From Megalopta genalis (taxonomy: Eukaryota > Arthropoda > Insecta > Hymenoptera > Halictidae): a stretch of 64,000 nucleotides of DNA. The DNA is taken from NCBI RefSeq assembly GCF_051020955.1, contig NC_135022.1:9512463-9576462 (forward strand). The letters run 5' to 3'. Shown here in pieces: positions 36,744 through 48,881 of the stretch. Both the position numbers and the translations under genes were made by a program. Positions within the stretch are counted from its first letter, which is position 1. Every line of letters begins with the position of its first letter. The notes beneath the pieces are model-generated. The model was given only the letters and a program-made list of their open reading frames with translations. It was not told where the DNA came from and did no database searches.

Positions 36744-39418
36744 TTAACTGTCGATTACCCACAAAACATTTATGCCTGAAGTACCTAAATTTACACGACC
36801 CAACATGCCGTTGTCTCGGGTCTTGACGATGTATAGGAACAACAATAATATATGAAACAAATTGTTTCTACCCTGAAACCGAATAGAAAGAGACGATTAG
36901 GTTCTCAAATGTTATGCCCGCATATCATGCGATGTTATCGTAATAGTACCGTGATCGCGAAAAAAACTACCCTCATGCGAAATTTAATAAACATATTCAC
37001 CCGTTGTATTTCCTCGTAGTCATTGGGCAACGAGTCACCACTATGCGTTAAACTATAATAAGGTGGATTTATGGATTGGCACACTATAATGGGTCCTTTG
37101 CTCCGTGGTAAAGACATTCCAGATCTAGCCATGTATCTGGAGGTAAAAGGCCGTGCGTCGGGTTGATCTAATGGCGCTTCCAATTGCGTATCCATGTATG
37201 TCGATATCAAGTGCATAATTATCTGCACAAGTTACAGATATACGTGTTAAACAGATTATTTTAATTACATTTCTCTTGCATAATTTATAATATATGAAAT
37301 TTACTAAATTACCGCTGAATCTGTCGGCAAACTAGAATCCCATTCTTTGCCACCGTGACAACCACCGCCATTCCATTTGAATTCGCTCATAGAGCCTCCT
37401 TTCGCGAGAACTTTGATCCTATTAATCAAATATTCCTGATTGTTGGAAAGTTCTAAGAATGGTACCAAAGTCGGTAATGTTGGAATGGCTGTGACTAAAA
37501 ATGGTGCTTGAGCAAGTTTTCGCAATCTATCCAATCCTACATGTCCTGGTTGGGAATCGCTTAAACCATGACGAACTAGAGCGGAGCACACATTATCAAT
37601 TTCCATAGCCACTCGTTCGACAACGGTCTTACTAATCCACTGAAATTTATCAAACAGGTTTTAAATTAACACATGATTAACACGCAACGAAGTTTTCACC
37701 CGAAATAAAATTATTTTTACTTGCCATGCGTAAATTAGCCGTCCACTCGTTTACTTTGTTAGAATCTATCCTGTATTTTCTCCAAACGTCCGATACTCCG
37801 AGCATACCTCTAGGTGAATGTCCTTCTTCTGCACCAGGGCTAGTAGATTTTGACTTATCTACAAAAACGGAATATGTATGGTAACGTGGTAAAACCTTGA
37901 CCGTCGTACAAAACTGTTTGCTCTGCAATAATACCGATAATAGGCGCTAATTGGTATGCGCAGCTCCTCAATAAAGGAGATACCTCTCCTGGACTTCTAA
38001 TCGCAGGATGTGACCAAAATGAACTAAGCAAGTTAGAGGGTTGATCGATATCAGTGGATAGAACATGTTTCCTTTGTCGAGTTTCTTCCAAATAATTTTG
38101 TAGTTCTTTCTCGCTTTGAATCAAATCCTCACCAGTTAAATTTGCATTTGTTGAAGCATTAAGAGATTTATTAAAAGAACCATTGGGACTGGATGTAGAT
38201 TTTTGAGATGTTGGACTACTGTATTTGAAAAATGGATTTGTCGATGTAAAGTTCTCTTGAAAAGAAAAAGTTAAAATAATATTGCTATATATAATGTATG
38301 TATCTATACAGAGTGTCCCAGGTTTTAATGTTCAAACTTTGTCAGTGTATTCTATGGCACAAAGTAAGAAAAAAATGTTATGTAAACATAGGTCATATAG
38401 AGCTTTATTAAGAAGTTATAACAAAAATTCAGGATAGGAATAGTAATCAACTTGCTGTTACTGCGAGCATTGGCTTGAATAGATCAGCACATGCCGTGCG
38501 TTTATGTATGCTGTGTTTATTAATACATTTTGAAATGTCTACTGTTGTTGACAATACATGATTGACAAAAAAATTAATTTATTAATTTTATTAATTTTTG
38601 TTATAACTTCTTAATAAAGCTCTATATTACCTATGTTTACATAACATTTTTTTCTTACTTTGTGCCATAGAATACACTGACAAAGTTTGAACATTAAAAC
38701 CTGAGACACCCTGTATAATAGAGAATTAGAATATGAAAAAACAAACATATTTCATACTGGATTCATTTAATCCTGGAGAACTTAAAGATGTCAAACGCCT
38801 ATTCAGACTAATGCAAGACAAATTCAATGGAAATATTGGCTCCGATGACTTTTGTGGCGATGGAATTTCATTTTTGAAAATGGGGTCATCTTCAGAGACT
38901 CCTAGCAATCGTCTTTGTCTAGGACTTAGGATGACTGGTTTTAATGTGAATATTGCCCAAGCATATCGTACAATGTGATAAAACGCGTTCAATGCAAATA
39001 TAGAGGCTAAACACCACTCGACCCAACAAAATGGTTTATACGCAGCACCTCCATACAATCTGTAAAATAATATAAGAAATAGTATGAGTATTGATCTTTA
39101 ATTTTGATCAAGTTGATCGTTTATTTATTTTAAATATAATTGGTCCCTTACATGTCAAAAACGATGATTCCAAGCAAAGAGCTATTGACAAAAAACCATG
39201 TAATACTGTTCCTAGCTTTATTCTGTGCTTGTCTGATATCCAGTGTCTGTTCTACTTGAGGTTTAGCAGTTAGAACTCTATAAATGTAGGTAACAACTTA
39301 ATATTTTTTCCGAAATTCGAACAGCATTCTAACCTTTCTTGAAATTAAATTTGTCACGTTGATCAACTTACCTTGCATTAGGTGAAATACACCGCATAGG
39401 AGAATGAAAATTGCTCAT
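36744..39418 (-). CDS. TMEM209: Transmembrane protein 209 (nuclear envelope)
   Basis: Conserved membrane protein reported at the nuclear envelope in vertebrates. Exons in coding order: 39372-39418, 39152-39277, 38758-39059, 37935-38255, 37725-37858, 37313-37639, 37001-37222 and 36744-36872. They total 535 residues against 561 in human. Exon 2 holds a hydrophobic segment (SITWFFVNSSLLGIIVF) and exon 3 a second one (WVEWCLASIFALNAFY). A serine/proline-rich middle follows. The C-terminal half carries family motifs: NQEYLINRIKVLAKGGSMSE, FKWNGGG, SLPTDSA, HLISTYMD, SINPPYYSL and MLGRVNLGTSGINVLWV. The donor after 37725 is GC (gcaagt). The donor at 37935 (gtatta) is my choice among several. An intron (38256-38757) holds a family C MITE. 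The neighbour MCCC1 lies about 400 bp upstream on the same strand. Confidence 0.92.
38309..38713. mobile_element. MITE family C, copy 3, in a TMEM209 intron
   Basis: 405 bp flanked by TA. Ends CAGAGTGTCCCAGGTTTTAA and, inverted, TTAAAACCTGAGACACCCTG. It is a long imperfect hairpin that matches the copies at 8490 and 9985. It occupies most of the intron between exons 38758-39059 and 37935-38255. Confidence 0.9.
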
Positions 39419-39820
39419 TTTTTATTACCCGAGCTTAAAAGCTATTTATTACAAGGATCGTAATATCTTTATATTTGTTGAACATACAAAAAGAAATGAA
39501 ACAGTAACTGTAACCCTTCCAAATACGTCTTCATCAGTCACTACAGAATTCGAAAAACGAATTTATACGGTTCGCGCGCCGTTACTTCGGGTATGTTCGG
39601 GTTCGGAAGTTCGGAATCGTCGATGACCGCCCGCGCGCGACAATTCAAAATTTAAATTTTCATTTGTGTGCACACATTGCATGATTAATCTCGATCTCAT
39701 TTTGAGACTTCATTTCAATTTATTCGCATGGCAAGATAAAATCTTTAAACACTAACCGAAACGAAGAGAAGCAAATGATAATAAAAGGCAAACATTTTTA
39801 TTATTTTGAATTTTTATATT

Positions 39821-42666
39821 TTAAGATGTAGATTCAATCAATTTAACAAGAATCTTATTCTTTGCCACGTTATCGCCTATTGAACACAAGACTTCTTCAA
39901 CTGTTCCGTTTGTGGACGCTCTAACGACGTGCTATGAACAAATCAAATTATTTGTCAATTAACGACTGACTAATGAATAGATGATTTAATAATGTTTACA
40001 AAAGATAAGAAAGAACCCACTTCCATCTTCATAGCAGTAATAACGAGCAAGGCATCGCCAGCTTTTACAAAGCTTCCTTTCGCAACAAACAGTTTTTCTA
40101 CTAAACCAGGCATGGGACTTAACGCTTTGCATGGATCTACTTCAGAATTTGTGCTTGTATCATCAGAAAGAAATTTCATAGAGGGTTCAACGAATTGCCA
40201 CTCTCGATCCTACGAATTTCGAGAATTAACGAAACTAGACATATTATTACTTAATTATTAATATAATATATATTAATTTCTTTAGAAAGTATACTAACTT
40301 TGGTAAATAAATGTAGCTTATTATTAATCTTGATTATCGACGTGCTGGTGATATTTCCATCGATTTCAGTACACAATTCTAACGAGTTGTCTTTCTTCGA
40401 TAACATACCCGTTACCTTTCTCCACGGCCCAATTTTATTTATTCTGACAGAATAAACTTCTGGCTCAATGTATTTTACTTCGATATCGATGTCCTCATCG
40501 CAAACATTAAAACGAAAAGCTCGCGTTAAATTGTGATTTAAACGCGATCCAATTTCTGTAGCGAACGGACTGAAAGGGTCGGCAGTGGTAAGCGAAGATT
40601 GTAATGACAGAAGATCTTCGTAAAATATTGATGCAAGAACAGCCTGCATCGCGACTGACTGCGGGACACGTAATTTAGGAAATAGTTGTTGGTAATGTTC
40701 CTTTATGAATCCCGTGTGTACCTGACCTTGTCGAAAACTGGGATGAGAACATAAATCCTTAATGAATTCTATATTGGTATCCAGTCCGGCAATCTGAAAA
40801 TTATATAAGAGAATTTCATGACAATGTGTATACAGAGTAATATGGTTGAACACGTAGATTACGCTACTGTATCTAAGTACATGTACTTGCATTGTATTCG
40901 TTTAATTTCGTTCTGAGTACGGCTAATGCTTCTCCTCTATCGTTTCCCCAGACAATTAATTTTGCAATCATAGGATCGTAATGTACCGATACTTGGTCAT
41001 TCTCGCGAACTCCTGTATCAATTCTAATCATCTTGGGCAGAACCTTGGGAGTTCTCAAGTATAACAGCTGTCCAGCACCTGGTAGGAAGCCATCCCTTGG
41101 ATTCTATGGTTTGTTATAGCAAGACAATTCAAAAAGACAAAAAAAGCAAGCATGGAAGAAAGCTGAGAAACAATTTAGCACCTACATAGCCTTCAGAATC
41201 GCTGAAATAAAAAATTGGATACCTCGGCGTAAATTCTTGCTTCAAATGCATGCCCGACGAACCCGATTTCTTCTTGTCTTAGTGGAAGTTTTTCTCCTGC
41301 TGCAACTCGTAATTGCCATTCCACCAAATCCAATCCAGTAATCGCTTCAGTAATGGGATGCTCCACTTGAAGACGAGTATTCATTTCCATGAAATGAAAA
41401 CTATTTCCGTTACGATCCATTATAAATTCTACAGTACCCGCACCTACATAGCCTACTGCTTTAGCTGCTCGAATTGCAGTTGCACCTAGATTTGATCTTA
41501 TGTCCGTTGATATGCCAGGCTACGATACATTGTATTTATATATATTACATGACTAATATTTAATTTATTTTTAATTTAATTGTCAGCATACCGCAGGAGC
41601 TTCTTCGATAATTTTCTGATGTCTCCTCTGGACAGAACAATCTCTTTCAAACATATGTACAATATTTCCGTGCATGTCTGCAAAGACTTGAACTTCGATA
41701 TGCCTTGATTCGGGGATATAATGCTCAAGCAATACAGCTGCATCGCCGAATGCTTTCTCAGATTCGGTTCTCGCAGCTTCTAAAGCTTCCATAAACTGAG
41801 ACTCCTTGAAAGCAATTCTCATTCCTTTTCCTCCTCCACCGCGAACAGCTTTAATCATTAATGGAAAACCAATTCGTTTTGCTTGCAGTAGCAAACTTTC
41901 GTTAGATTGTTCGTCTCCATGATATCCTGCAATTCAGTTATTCATGAACAGAAAGTTATAACAATATACTTACATTAACGCATTGTTATACACTTCGTTT
42001 TGTTTACTGTGCATTTTTGTTTTGTCAGCAGAAGAAAAATGATTATGTAGTTTGAAAACTGGAATATTTCTTTCATAATATTTGCTAGTGCAAGCAGTAG
42101 AAGTACAAAGGTAAACAATATAGTCCAGAAACACATTATATATTCTGTAAAAATATTTGTATACCAGCTATAACAGGAACTCCAGCTGCTACCATTATAG
42201 CTTTTGAGGTATTCTTCATTCCCATATTTCTAATAGCATTTGCTGGTGGTCCAATAAATGTAATGTTCTCTTTCTCACAAAGTTCAGCAAATTCTGCATT
42301 TTCCGAAAGGAATCCATAACCAGGGTGTATTGCTTGACACTTTGACTTTTTTGCTATATATACAAGTTTATCCTGTTGCAAGTAGCTTTGACTAGAAGGT
42401 GCTGGACCAATGTAATATGCTTCGTCTGCATGCTTTACATGCATAGAATTACGATCCACGTCGCTATATACAGCAACAGTTTGAATTCCAAGCCTCTTGG
42501 CAGTTTTTGCAATACGACATGCTATTTCTCCTCTATTCGCAATTAAGATCTGCGATCGATAAACAAAATTGTATTTTATAACCACAGAATCATTTGTTAA
42601 AATTATGCTTCAAATTTTTAATCTTACTTTCCCAAATCTGGTGGTTGAAATTCTTGAGATCTGCAT
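39821..42666 (-). CDS. MCCC1: Methylcrotonoyl-CoA carboxylase alpha subunit, mitochondrial
   Basis: Biotin-containing subunit of the enzyme that carboxylates 3-methylcrotonyl-CoA in leucine breakdown in the mitochondrial matrix. Exons in coding order: 42628-42666, 42165-42549, 41592-41926, 41223-41519, 40891-41103, 40299-40793, 40021-40209 and 39821-39931. They give 687 residues (human 725) with all phases closing. The first 13 residues (MQISRISTTRFGK) look like a short basic mitochondrial presequence. The biotin carboxylase domain starts at ILIANRGEIACR, with the ATP-grasp glycine loop VRGGGGKGMRI, FERDCSVQRRHQKIIEEAP and FMEMNTRLQVEHP. The biotinyl motif AMKM places the biotin lysine at about residue 649, inside a lipoyl/biotinyl domain. 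The DRNSMHVKHADEAYYIGPAP stretch favours MCC over propionyl-CoA carboxylase. The donor at 40890 is GC (gcaagt). AATAAA lies about 20 bp after the stop (39797-39802). Confidence 0.96.
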
Positions 42667-43471
42667 GCTCTGAGTACCTGCAATTAACTTGGTACACATA
42701 GTTGATAATAGAAAAGTACATTGTTATTTTATACATAATTGACAATTGATCCATGGCTACAATAATTTGTTTACTTACTGAATTTTATAAAAAGCTGAGA
42801 CAAGAAATGGCTAACGTCATTAAATTTTGTTTAATTTATTATTACTATATACACTTTTTCACACTGAATAACGAAAATTATGTATACGCGTAAACGGAGC
42901 AATAGTTACAATTATTATCGAAAGGTTAAACGGGCATATTGCTGTGCACCAGTAGATAAGATAACTTTATATGTATCATTGTTTTTATGTGGTTCCAAAG
43001 ATTATTACATCACTAACATAAATTAATGATCTTTCTGTAAAAACGCAGATCACGATTCTTATTTTGTATTACATACGTACATACATATATGCAAATGTAC
43101 AAATATGTATATATCATCACATAATGAAATCAACTACATAATCCACTAAGCTAATGGGTTAAAAAATTACACAAAGAAGAAAAATAAATCAAACATTGGT
43201 AATACAGTACAATCATTTCCTCTAATGAATTACAAAAATTAATTTCCATTCTACATGATATTTTCATAATTAAATGTTACAACACTATAATATGTTAAAT
43301 AAATTAATTACATAATCATTATATGAACACAATGTAAAATTTAACTTATAAAGATAATTACATGTCTTTTCTAAAATTTTAAACTATGTACAATTATTAA
43401 CAAAATTTTGAATACTAGTCTTCTCGCAAGTTTGTAATTCAATGTTATTAATTTAAAAAAATAGTAAACAG
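42667..43471. other. MCCC1 upstream region, no gene seen
   Basis: Contains the MCCC1 5' UTR (an acceptor-like TTGCAG just upstream of the ATG suggests a 5' UTR intron) and the 3' flank of the next gene. It is AT-rich with no coding frame. Confidence 0.5.
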
Positions 43472-44452
43472 TTAAAAAAGTAAATGTGGCGAAAAAACTT
43501 GGTATTTTTTAAATCTTTTTCCAATTGGTTCATAATCGCACACTTCTATATCCGATTCCGACGATGTATCAATCTCAATGATATTAATGGTTCTTTTCTG
43601 GTCATCTAGTTCCAATACTTCTTCGTCCTCACCAGAACAGACATCTATCTCTGATTCTATATCGGTGTCTTGATGTTTTAAGTCTATATGCCAGGATATC
43701 GAAGTACCAAAATTAATTCTAGAGTTTTCTAAATCATTGGAGGCTTTATTCTCCTGTTCATTACCTAATTCGTTTATATTATCTATAGAATTGTTGTTAT
43801 CGATTATACTATACAAAGGTATATCAGACTCGACTATATTTACTGCACACTCAGCCAGTGTCTCCTCTTTTAACAATTTATTGTCATTTGTAGTTGTATT
43901 TCCTAACAAACATGAATCCTTCTCACTCTGAATTAAATTTGTACTTTTGTTCTCGTCTTTCTCGGAACACAATGAAAGCAATAATCTAGTGCGAAAATTT
44001 ATATATGACTGTACATTTTGAAAACATTTAGGACACAAATCGACCAACTTTTGGTTCATTCTTACAATCTGCAAATAGATAATTGCACTACCATTAGATA
44101 ATAATTTTAGGATTAATTATTCAAAAGAATTACATATATGCATTACCTACCTTCCGACCTGTGATTAATTCGATGCAGTCGCTTAATTTCATTTGCTTCA
44201 TGCTCTCGTTGGTTTCTTTAAAATTTTCGGTGTACTGATGTATAGAGATCCATAAATTATCGTCAAATATGTTTTTCCGTTCATCGACCAAAATTGATTC
44301 GAAACATCCACAACAAACGGTTTGCTATGTATATACAACAAATTGATTGATGTTCAATTAATATTACATATTAAGGAGGAAAAAGAGAATAAATATCTAG
44401 GTTATATTCAATAAAATTTTATTATGTGAAGTGTACAAACCTCGTTTATCAT
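43472..44452 (-). CDS. Small ZAD-like protein without C2H2 fingers
   Basis: Three exons: 44441-44452 (MINE), 44151-44324 and 43472-44068. Phases close and give 260 residues. The N-terminal ~95 residues have paired cysteines, C8-x2-C11 (VCCGC) and C74-x2-C77 (DLCPKC), followed by FQNVQSYINFRTRLLLSL. This cysteine spacing and the helix after the second pair resemble the ZAD fold. Unlike typical ZAD proteins there is no C2H2 finger. The rest is asparagine-, serine- and acid-rich and predicted disordered, ending in an acidic stretch with IIEIDTSSESD (similar to a SUMO-interaction motif) and a basic KRFKKY tail. The function is unknown; a ZAD-only dimerisation partner or competitor is inference. 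The acceptors and donors are standard. Confidence 0.7.
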
Positions 44453-44693
44453 TTTGTATGAAACTGAAAATTAGAATTTGTTTTTTTGTATAAATCTTGT
44501 ATAATTTTAACAAAGTACTTGAATGCTTTTTACAACACTGTCACCATGCAATCTTATGGTAAACAACAGAACTAAAATTGGCTAAAATTAAATTACGTGA
44601 GAAATATACCGGCGGTAGAATCTGTATATGGATATGTTCATCATATATACATGTAGTGCGATATATGTATGTGTGTACATATTTATATGCATA

Positions 44694-44851
44694 CAGTAAA
44701 TTCTCCCCAATTGTCCTTCAGCTTGTAAACAAAAATGGACAATTTGGAAAGAGGAGATACAATTATTCGAACCTTGCGTCTCATTTTTATAGTTGTTAAT
44801 AATTGTCCATTTTTGTTTAGAAACCGAAGGACAATTGGGAAGAATTTACTG
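44694..44851. mobile_element. MITE family B, short copy
   Basis: 158 bp between TA dinucleotides. Ends CAGTAAATTCTCCCCAATTG and, inverted, CAATTGGGAAGAATTTACTG. The interior pairs AAAAATGGACAATT with AATTGTCCATTTTT. It lies between the ZAD-like gene and mRpS28. Confidence 0.9.
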
Positions 44852-45102
44852 TATATATTTTTACTAGCATATAAAAAGTCATGTTCTTATATTTACTGAA
44901 AACGTGTAATATGTCGTTGCATAAGTAGAAATACTATTATTATTTATGTCGCACTATGTAATTTAAAACAAGAAAAGAATATGTTATGCTAGGCGAAATT
45001 CGCTAGCAGTAAATTCTGAATTTTGCTGTTGTTGAAAATCGAAGAAAAACGACATGTGCACGCTGAGATGAGTCTTTATTATAATGTACAATGTATGTAA
45101 TT

Positions 45103-45807
45103 TCATTTTTGTATTTTCTGATCTTGAATCGGTGAAGATATTAAATTTAAGATAACACAATCTGCTTCCAAAAGCGTTAAATCGGAACGTGCTCCTAGGA
45201 ATCTTGTAGACATTTCCAAATCTAGTATCCTAAGAACGACTTTCGATCCTCTAACGTATTTACTAAAAAATAACAGTAAAAATAAGATCTCGTTGTGACC
45301 GTAATTATTTTATAATTTACCTCGTATCTTTTTTAGGTTTTGGACACACGCAATGAAATTTCCATCCAAAATCAATATATAAATCATCCCCAACAACGTT
45401 GAAAATTTCTCCAATTACAACCTTTTTTTGGGGATCTCCAAGCTAAAAAAAAAAATGATTCTATAAAATAACAGTAAATTAAATACAATGTACAATGTTA
45501 CAGAATATAGAAAATTTACGTCTATGAACTTCGAATCTCGAAGCATTTTAGCGAACGAACGAGGCTTTAATAGTTTTGAAGGGTCGTAGGACTTATCGAT
45601 GGATTCGAATTTGTCGTAAGCTTGTGCGAATCCACTTAGGTGCTTTTTTGTATCAACATTTTGTTCTTCCGATCTTTCCGATATTTTTACGCTATCGTCC
45701 GAGCTTTTTTCTGTACTACATTTTCGTATCAGCACTGAATTTGCTCTAAGTTTATGAATTATATTTAATTGTCGTATCATTCTTCTGCAGCACAGTATTC
45801 CTTCCAT
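45103..45807 (-). CDS. mRpS28: Mitochondrial small ribosomal subunit protein mS28/bS1m-like (mRpS28)
   Basis: Component of the mitochondrial 28S ribosomal subunit. Three exons: 45520-45807, 45321-45442 and 45103-45262. Phases close and give 189 residues, close to the human length. The N-terminus is basic (mitochondrial targeting, RRMIRQLNIIHKL...). Family motifs are SFAKMLRDSKFID, VVIGEIFNVVGDDLYIDFG, KFHCVCPKP and VLRILDLEMSTRFLGA. AATAAA for this strand is at 45075-45080, about 23 bp after the stop. I chose the ATG at 45807; an in-frame ATG nine codons later would also leave a targeting peptide. The gene is divergent from mRpL14, whose start is 355 bp away. Confidence 0.94.
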
Positions 45808-46162
45808 GTTTCTTTACGGCGGACATGCGTTTTGTTAACATTAATATATAGGTTATGTTCAGCTGTCGATAAACCTTCTTTTAAACGGTCGTTTTTGCGT
45901 ACACGCATTAAATTCGTTATTCAAACATTTATAAAGACATCTTTTGCGATTTCGAGGTAATTTTAATGAAACATTCAAGTCAATCATATGGAATAATATT
46001 CCATGAAAATAAAACTTATTATTAATTAGAAATGATTGTGTTCATGTGCGCTTGAACTAAGTATTGTCAGAGAAGACTATAACGTTCTTTTACGTAAATA
46101 GACTTGTGTAATAGAAATAATTGTACACAGTGTACTTATGTTTTACAGATAATTGTGCAATA
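45808..46162. promoter_or_regulatory. Putative shared promoter of mRpS28 and mRpL14
   Basis: The two start codons are head-to-head and only 355 bp apart, so transcription of both must begin in this stretch. An acceptor-like TTTTACAG just before the mRpL14 ATG may mark a 5' UTR intron. No TATA box at a convincing position was seen. Co-regulation of the two mitoribosomal genes is inference. Confidence 0.6.
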
Positions 46163-46670
46163 ATGTCTACAAGGGGGATGTTATTTTCATTTTTCTCTAG
46201 AAATATTTCTACGTCGACAGTGTCTAGTCAAATAATTAGATTAACACGATTAAGAGTTGTAGATAATAGCGAAATAGGAAAGCAAGCGATGATGGAAGGG
46301 AAGCCACCACGTTGTATACATGTTTATAATAAGACAGGAGTTGGATATATAGGTGAGTCTACTGACAATGTACTTGGTCATTTTTGTTTTCTTATCCTTC
46401 CCTTTAAATGATACAGGAGACAGAGTGCTGGTTGCAATAAGAGGTGAGAAGAAGAAAGGTATATTGGTGGGCTTAAAACAGAATCAGAATGAAAAAGTTC
46501 CAAAATTTGACAGCAATAACTTAGTACTAATAGATGACAATGGAACACCACTGGGTACCAGAATTCATGTTCCAATTCCAAATATTCTGCGAACAATTAT
46601 GAAAAAGAATACTCACGCTAAAGGAGCTGATTACACGAAACTACTGGCTATTGCCACAAAATTTGTTTAA
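46163..46670 (+). CDS. mRpL14: Mitochondrial large ribosomal subunit protein uL14m
   Basis: Universal L14 family protein of the mitochondrial 39S subunit. Two exons, 46163-46352 and 46417-46670, split within a glycine codon and give 147 residues (human 145). The N-terminus MSTRGMLFSFFSRNISTS is a typical presequence. L14 motifs include TRLRVVDNSEIGKQA, PPRCIHVYNKTGVGYIGD and DRVLVAIRGEKKKGILVG, with a C-terminal DDNGTPLGTRI. The intron is only 64 bp. Tom40 follows on the same strand about 685 bp downstream. Confidence 0.96.
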
Positions 46671-47354
46671 TCAATTTCATTATGTAGAATATTCAATTTG
46701 AATACATAATTATATTGTTTTATTTGAATCCGTTTACCCCATTAAAAAATCCTACATGTATGTATTTAAGCATAATTAGTCGCTGTATTTCTTGTGCAAG
46801 TTTAGGACTGTTGTAAAGGGAGGTTTTAAAATTTTTCACTATTTTCTAGTGTTACAGAAATGTTCACGAGACCGTCTCGCATTCGTACCATGCAAAAATA
46901 GTTAATTTATTGTTGCAAATATGAAAATTTAAAAATAACGCCATTTATGAATAGTGGCGCCACTTATGGAAAAATTTTGAAACAAAGTTAGGGCACGGAC
47001 GAGATATCAGAGTAGAATGAGCACTCATATGGGATTGCGTATCTAACCACAGTGTAAGAAGAATGTAGTATGCAATGTGTACATACATTCATTGTCAGAT
47101 ACAATTGGAGCATGCACTTACGTATCTTGAGGCTTAGGTATCAATGGTTGTCTCTTACAAATGGCGACTCCCGGAGAAGCACGCCGATTCGTTTGACCGC
47201 GAGGATTTCTCGCTGACGAATTTTATAGAAACAAGTATCGAGCGTACGTGTACAGAGTAGAAGTACAGGTCTGCTAAAATAGTTTCGGTGTTCCATTCGT
47301 TTGTATTTGGAAAATCAAAAATAGCGGAATTGTTAACCATAAAATTGAGAGAAA
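46671..47354. other. Intergenic mRpL14-Tom40, includes Tom40 promoter
   Basis: AT-rich to about 47100, then a richer stretch before the Tom40 ATG. No separate gene is supported. A 118-codon minus frame (47155-47511) is the complement of the Tom40 proline run and flanks. Confidence 0.55.
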
Positions 47355-48881
47355 ATGGGAAACGTATTAGCCGCTGCAGCTCCTCCGCCACCGCCACCAC
47401 CGCCGCCGCCTCCAGGTTCAATTGTATTGCCCAATGTGGGAAAGCAAGATTCACCCACGGGATTATACCCGTCCACCGAAGTCCCGAGTACCGTGGAAAA
47501 TCCTGGCACAATCGAAGATCTTCATAAGAAATGCAAAGGTATCCTTGCAGTTTAGCTTATCAATTTCTTTATACTTGCTATTATATTCTACTATATTCTG
47601 TTAAGTGTTCTCAGAAAAAGTAAAAAAATGAAGAGATCAACACATATTTTATATGCTAGATTCGAATTAGCTTTGACGATTAACTTTAATTTTGCTAATA
47701 CACATTTATGTTATGACAGATGTATTCCCTGTAAATTTTGAAGGAGCAAAGTTAATGATCAGTAAGGGGCTCAGTAATCACTTTCAAATTTCTCATACAA
47801 TAAATATGAGTTCTTGTAGTCCATCCGGATACAGGTAAGTTTACGCGTGACGACAATTTACTTTAGTTATTCGATAATAAAGTACACATTGTTAACTGTA
47901 GTTGATTTTATTCAGGTTTGGAGCAACGTACGTTGGTACGAAACAGCCAGTACCTACGGAAGGTTATCCAGTATTGTTAGGGGACATAGATCCAAGTGGA
48001 AATCTTAATGCTAATGTGATTCACCAGTTCGGACAGAGATTAAAGGGAAAGCTAGCAGCCCAAATACAGAAAAGTAAATTGACTGCTGCGCAACTGACAG
48101 CAGATTATCGAGGTGATGCATATACTGCCTCTTTGACGCTTGGCAATGTAGATATACTTGATGGTTCTGGTAAGTGTGGGAGATTAAAACAGTATAATGA
48201 GATGATAGGTAGAAATATTGTAGTAGAATATAACTACAGAAAGAAATTGTTTCCAGGCGTTTTTGTGTTGCATTATCTTCAAAGTGTAACGCCGTCTGTT
48301 GCGCTCGGTGGTGAACTGGCTTATCAGCGAGGACCTGGTGTACCAGGAGGTCAAGTCGCCGTTGTTGCAGGCGCCGCAAGATATACGAACGGAGATTCTA
48401 CGATTAGTGGAAGTCTGGGTACGCGTTTTTAAAATTGATTCACGTTGTTTGGTTCTAATAGGTATCGTAAATAGAAAAGTTGTGTCTGAATATGCCCGTT
48501 ATTTTCCTCAGGAGTAACCGGTTGTCATCTATGTTTTCATCAGAAAGCTAGTCAACAGTTGCAAGTAGGCGTGGAACTAGAGATTGATACCCGAATACAG
48601 GAATGTACTGGAACTATTGCTTATCAAGTAGATTTACCTAAGGCCGATTTAGTGTTCAGAGGTATAGTATCCGTTCTCGATTCGTAGCAGCGGAATTTCA
48701 CAAAAAAAAAGATTGAAATATAATTTGAATTTTGATCGTAGGAAGCGTCGACACAAATTGGACGGTAGGTGCTGTTTTGGAAAAGAAATTGCCACCACTG
48801 CCATTTTCGTTCGCGTTAAGCGGCATGGTGAATCATAGTAAACAACACTTTAGACTGGGCTGCGGACTAATAATCGGTTAA
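47355..48881 (+). CDS. Tom40: Tom40, mitochondrial outer-membrane import channel
   Basis: Beta-barrel pore of the TOM complex through which nuclear-encoded proteins enter mitochondria. Six exons: 47355-47538, 47720-47834, 47916-48169, 48257-48418, 48512-48661 and 48742-48881. Phases close and give 334 residues (human 361). The N-terminus MGNVLAAAAP leads into an 11-proline run encoded by CCG/CCA/CCT repeats. Porin-3/Tom40 motifs follow: FEGAKLMISKGLSNHFQ, FGATYVGTKQ, VLLGDIDPSGNLNANVIHQF, VLHYLQSVTPSVALGGEL, HQKASQQLQVGVELEIDTR, YQVDLPKADLVFRGSVDTNW and LEKKLPPLPFSFALSG, ending in GCGLIIG. Exon 4 would read through intron 3 in frame, but homology places the acceptor at 48256. Confidence 0.97.
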
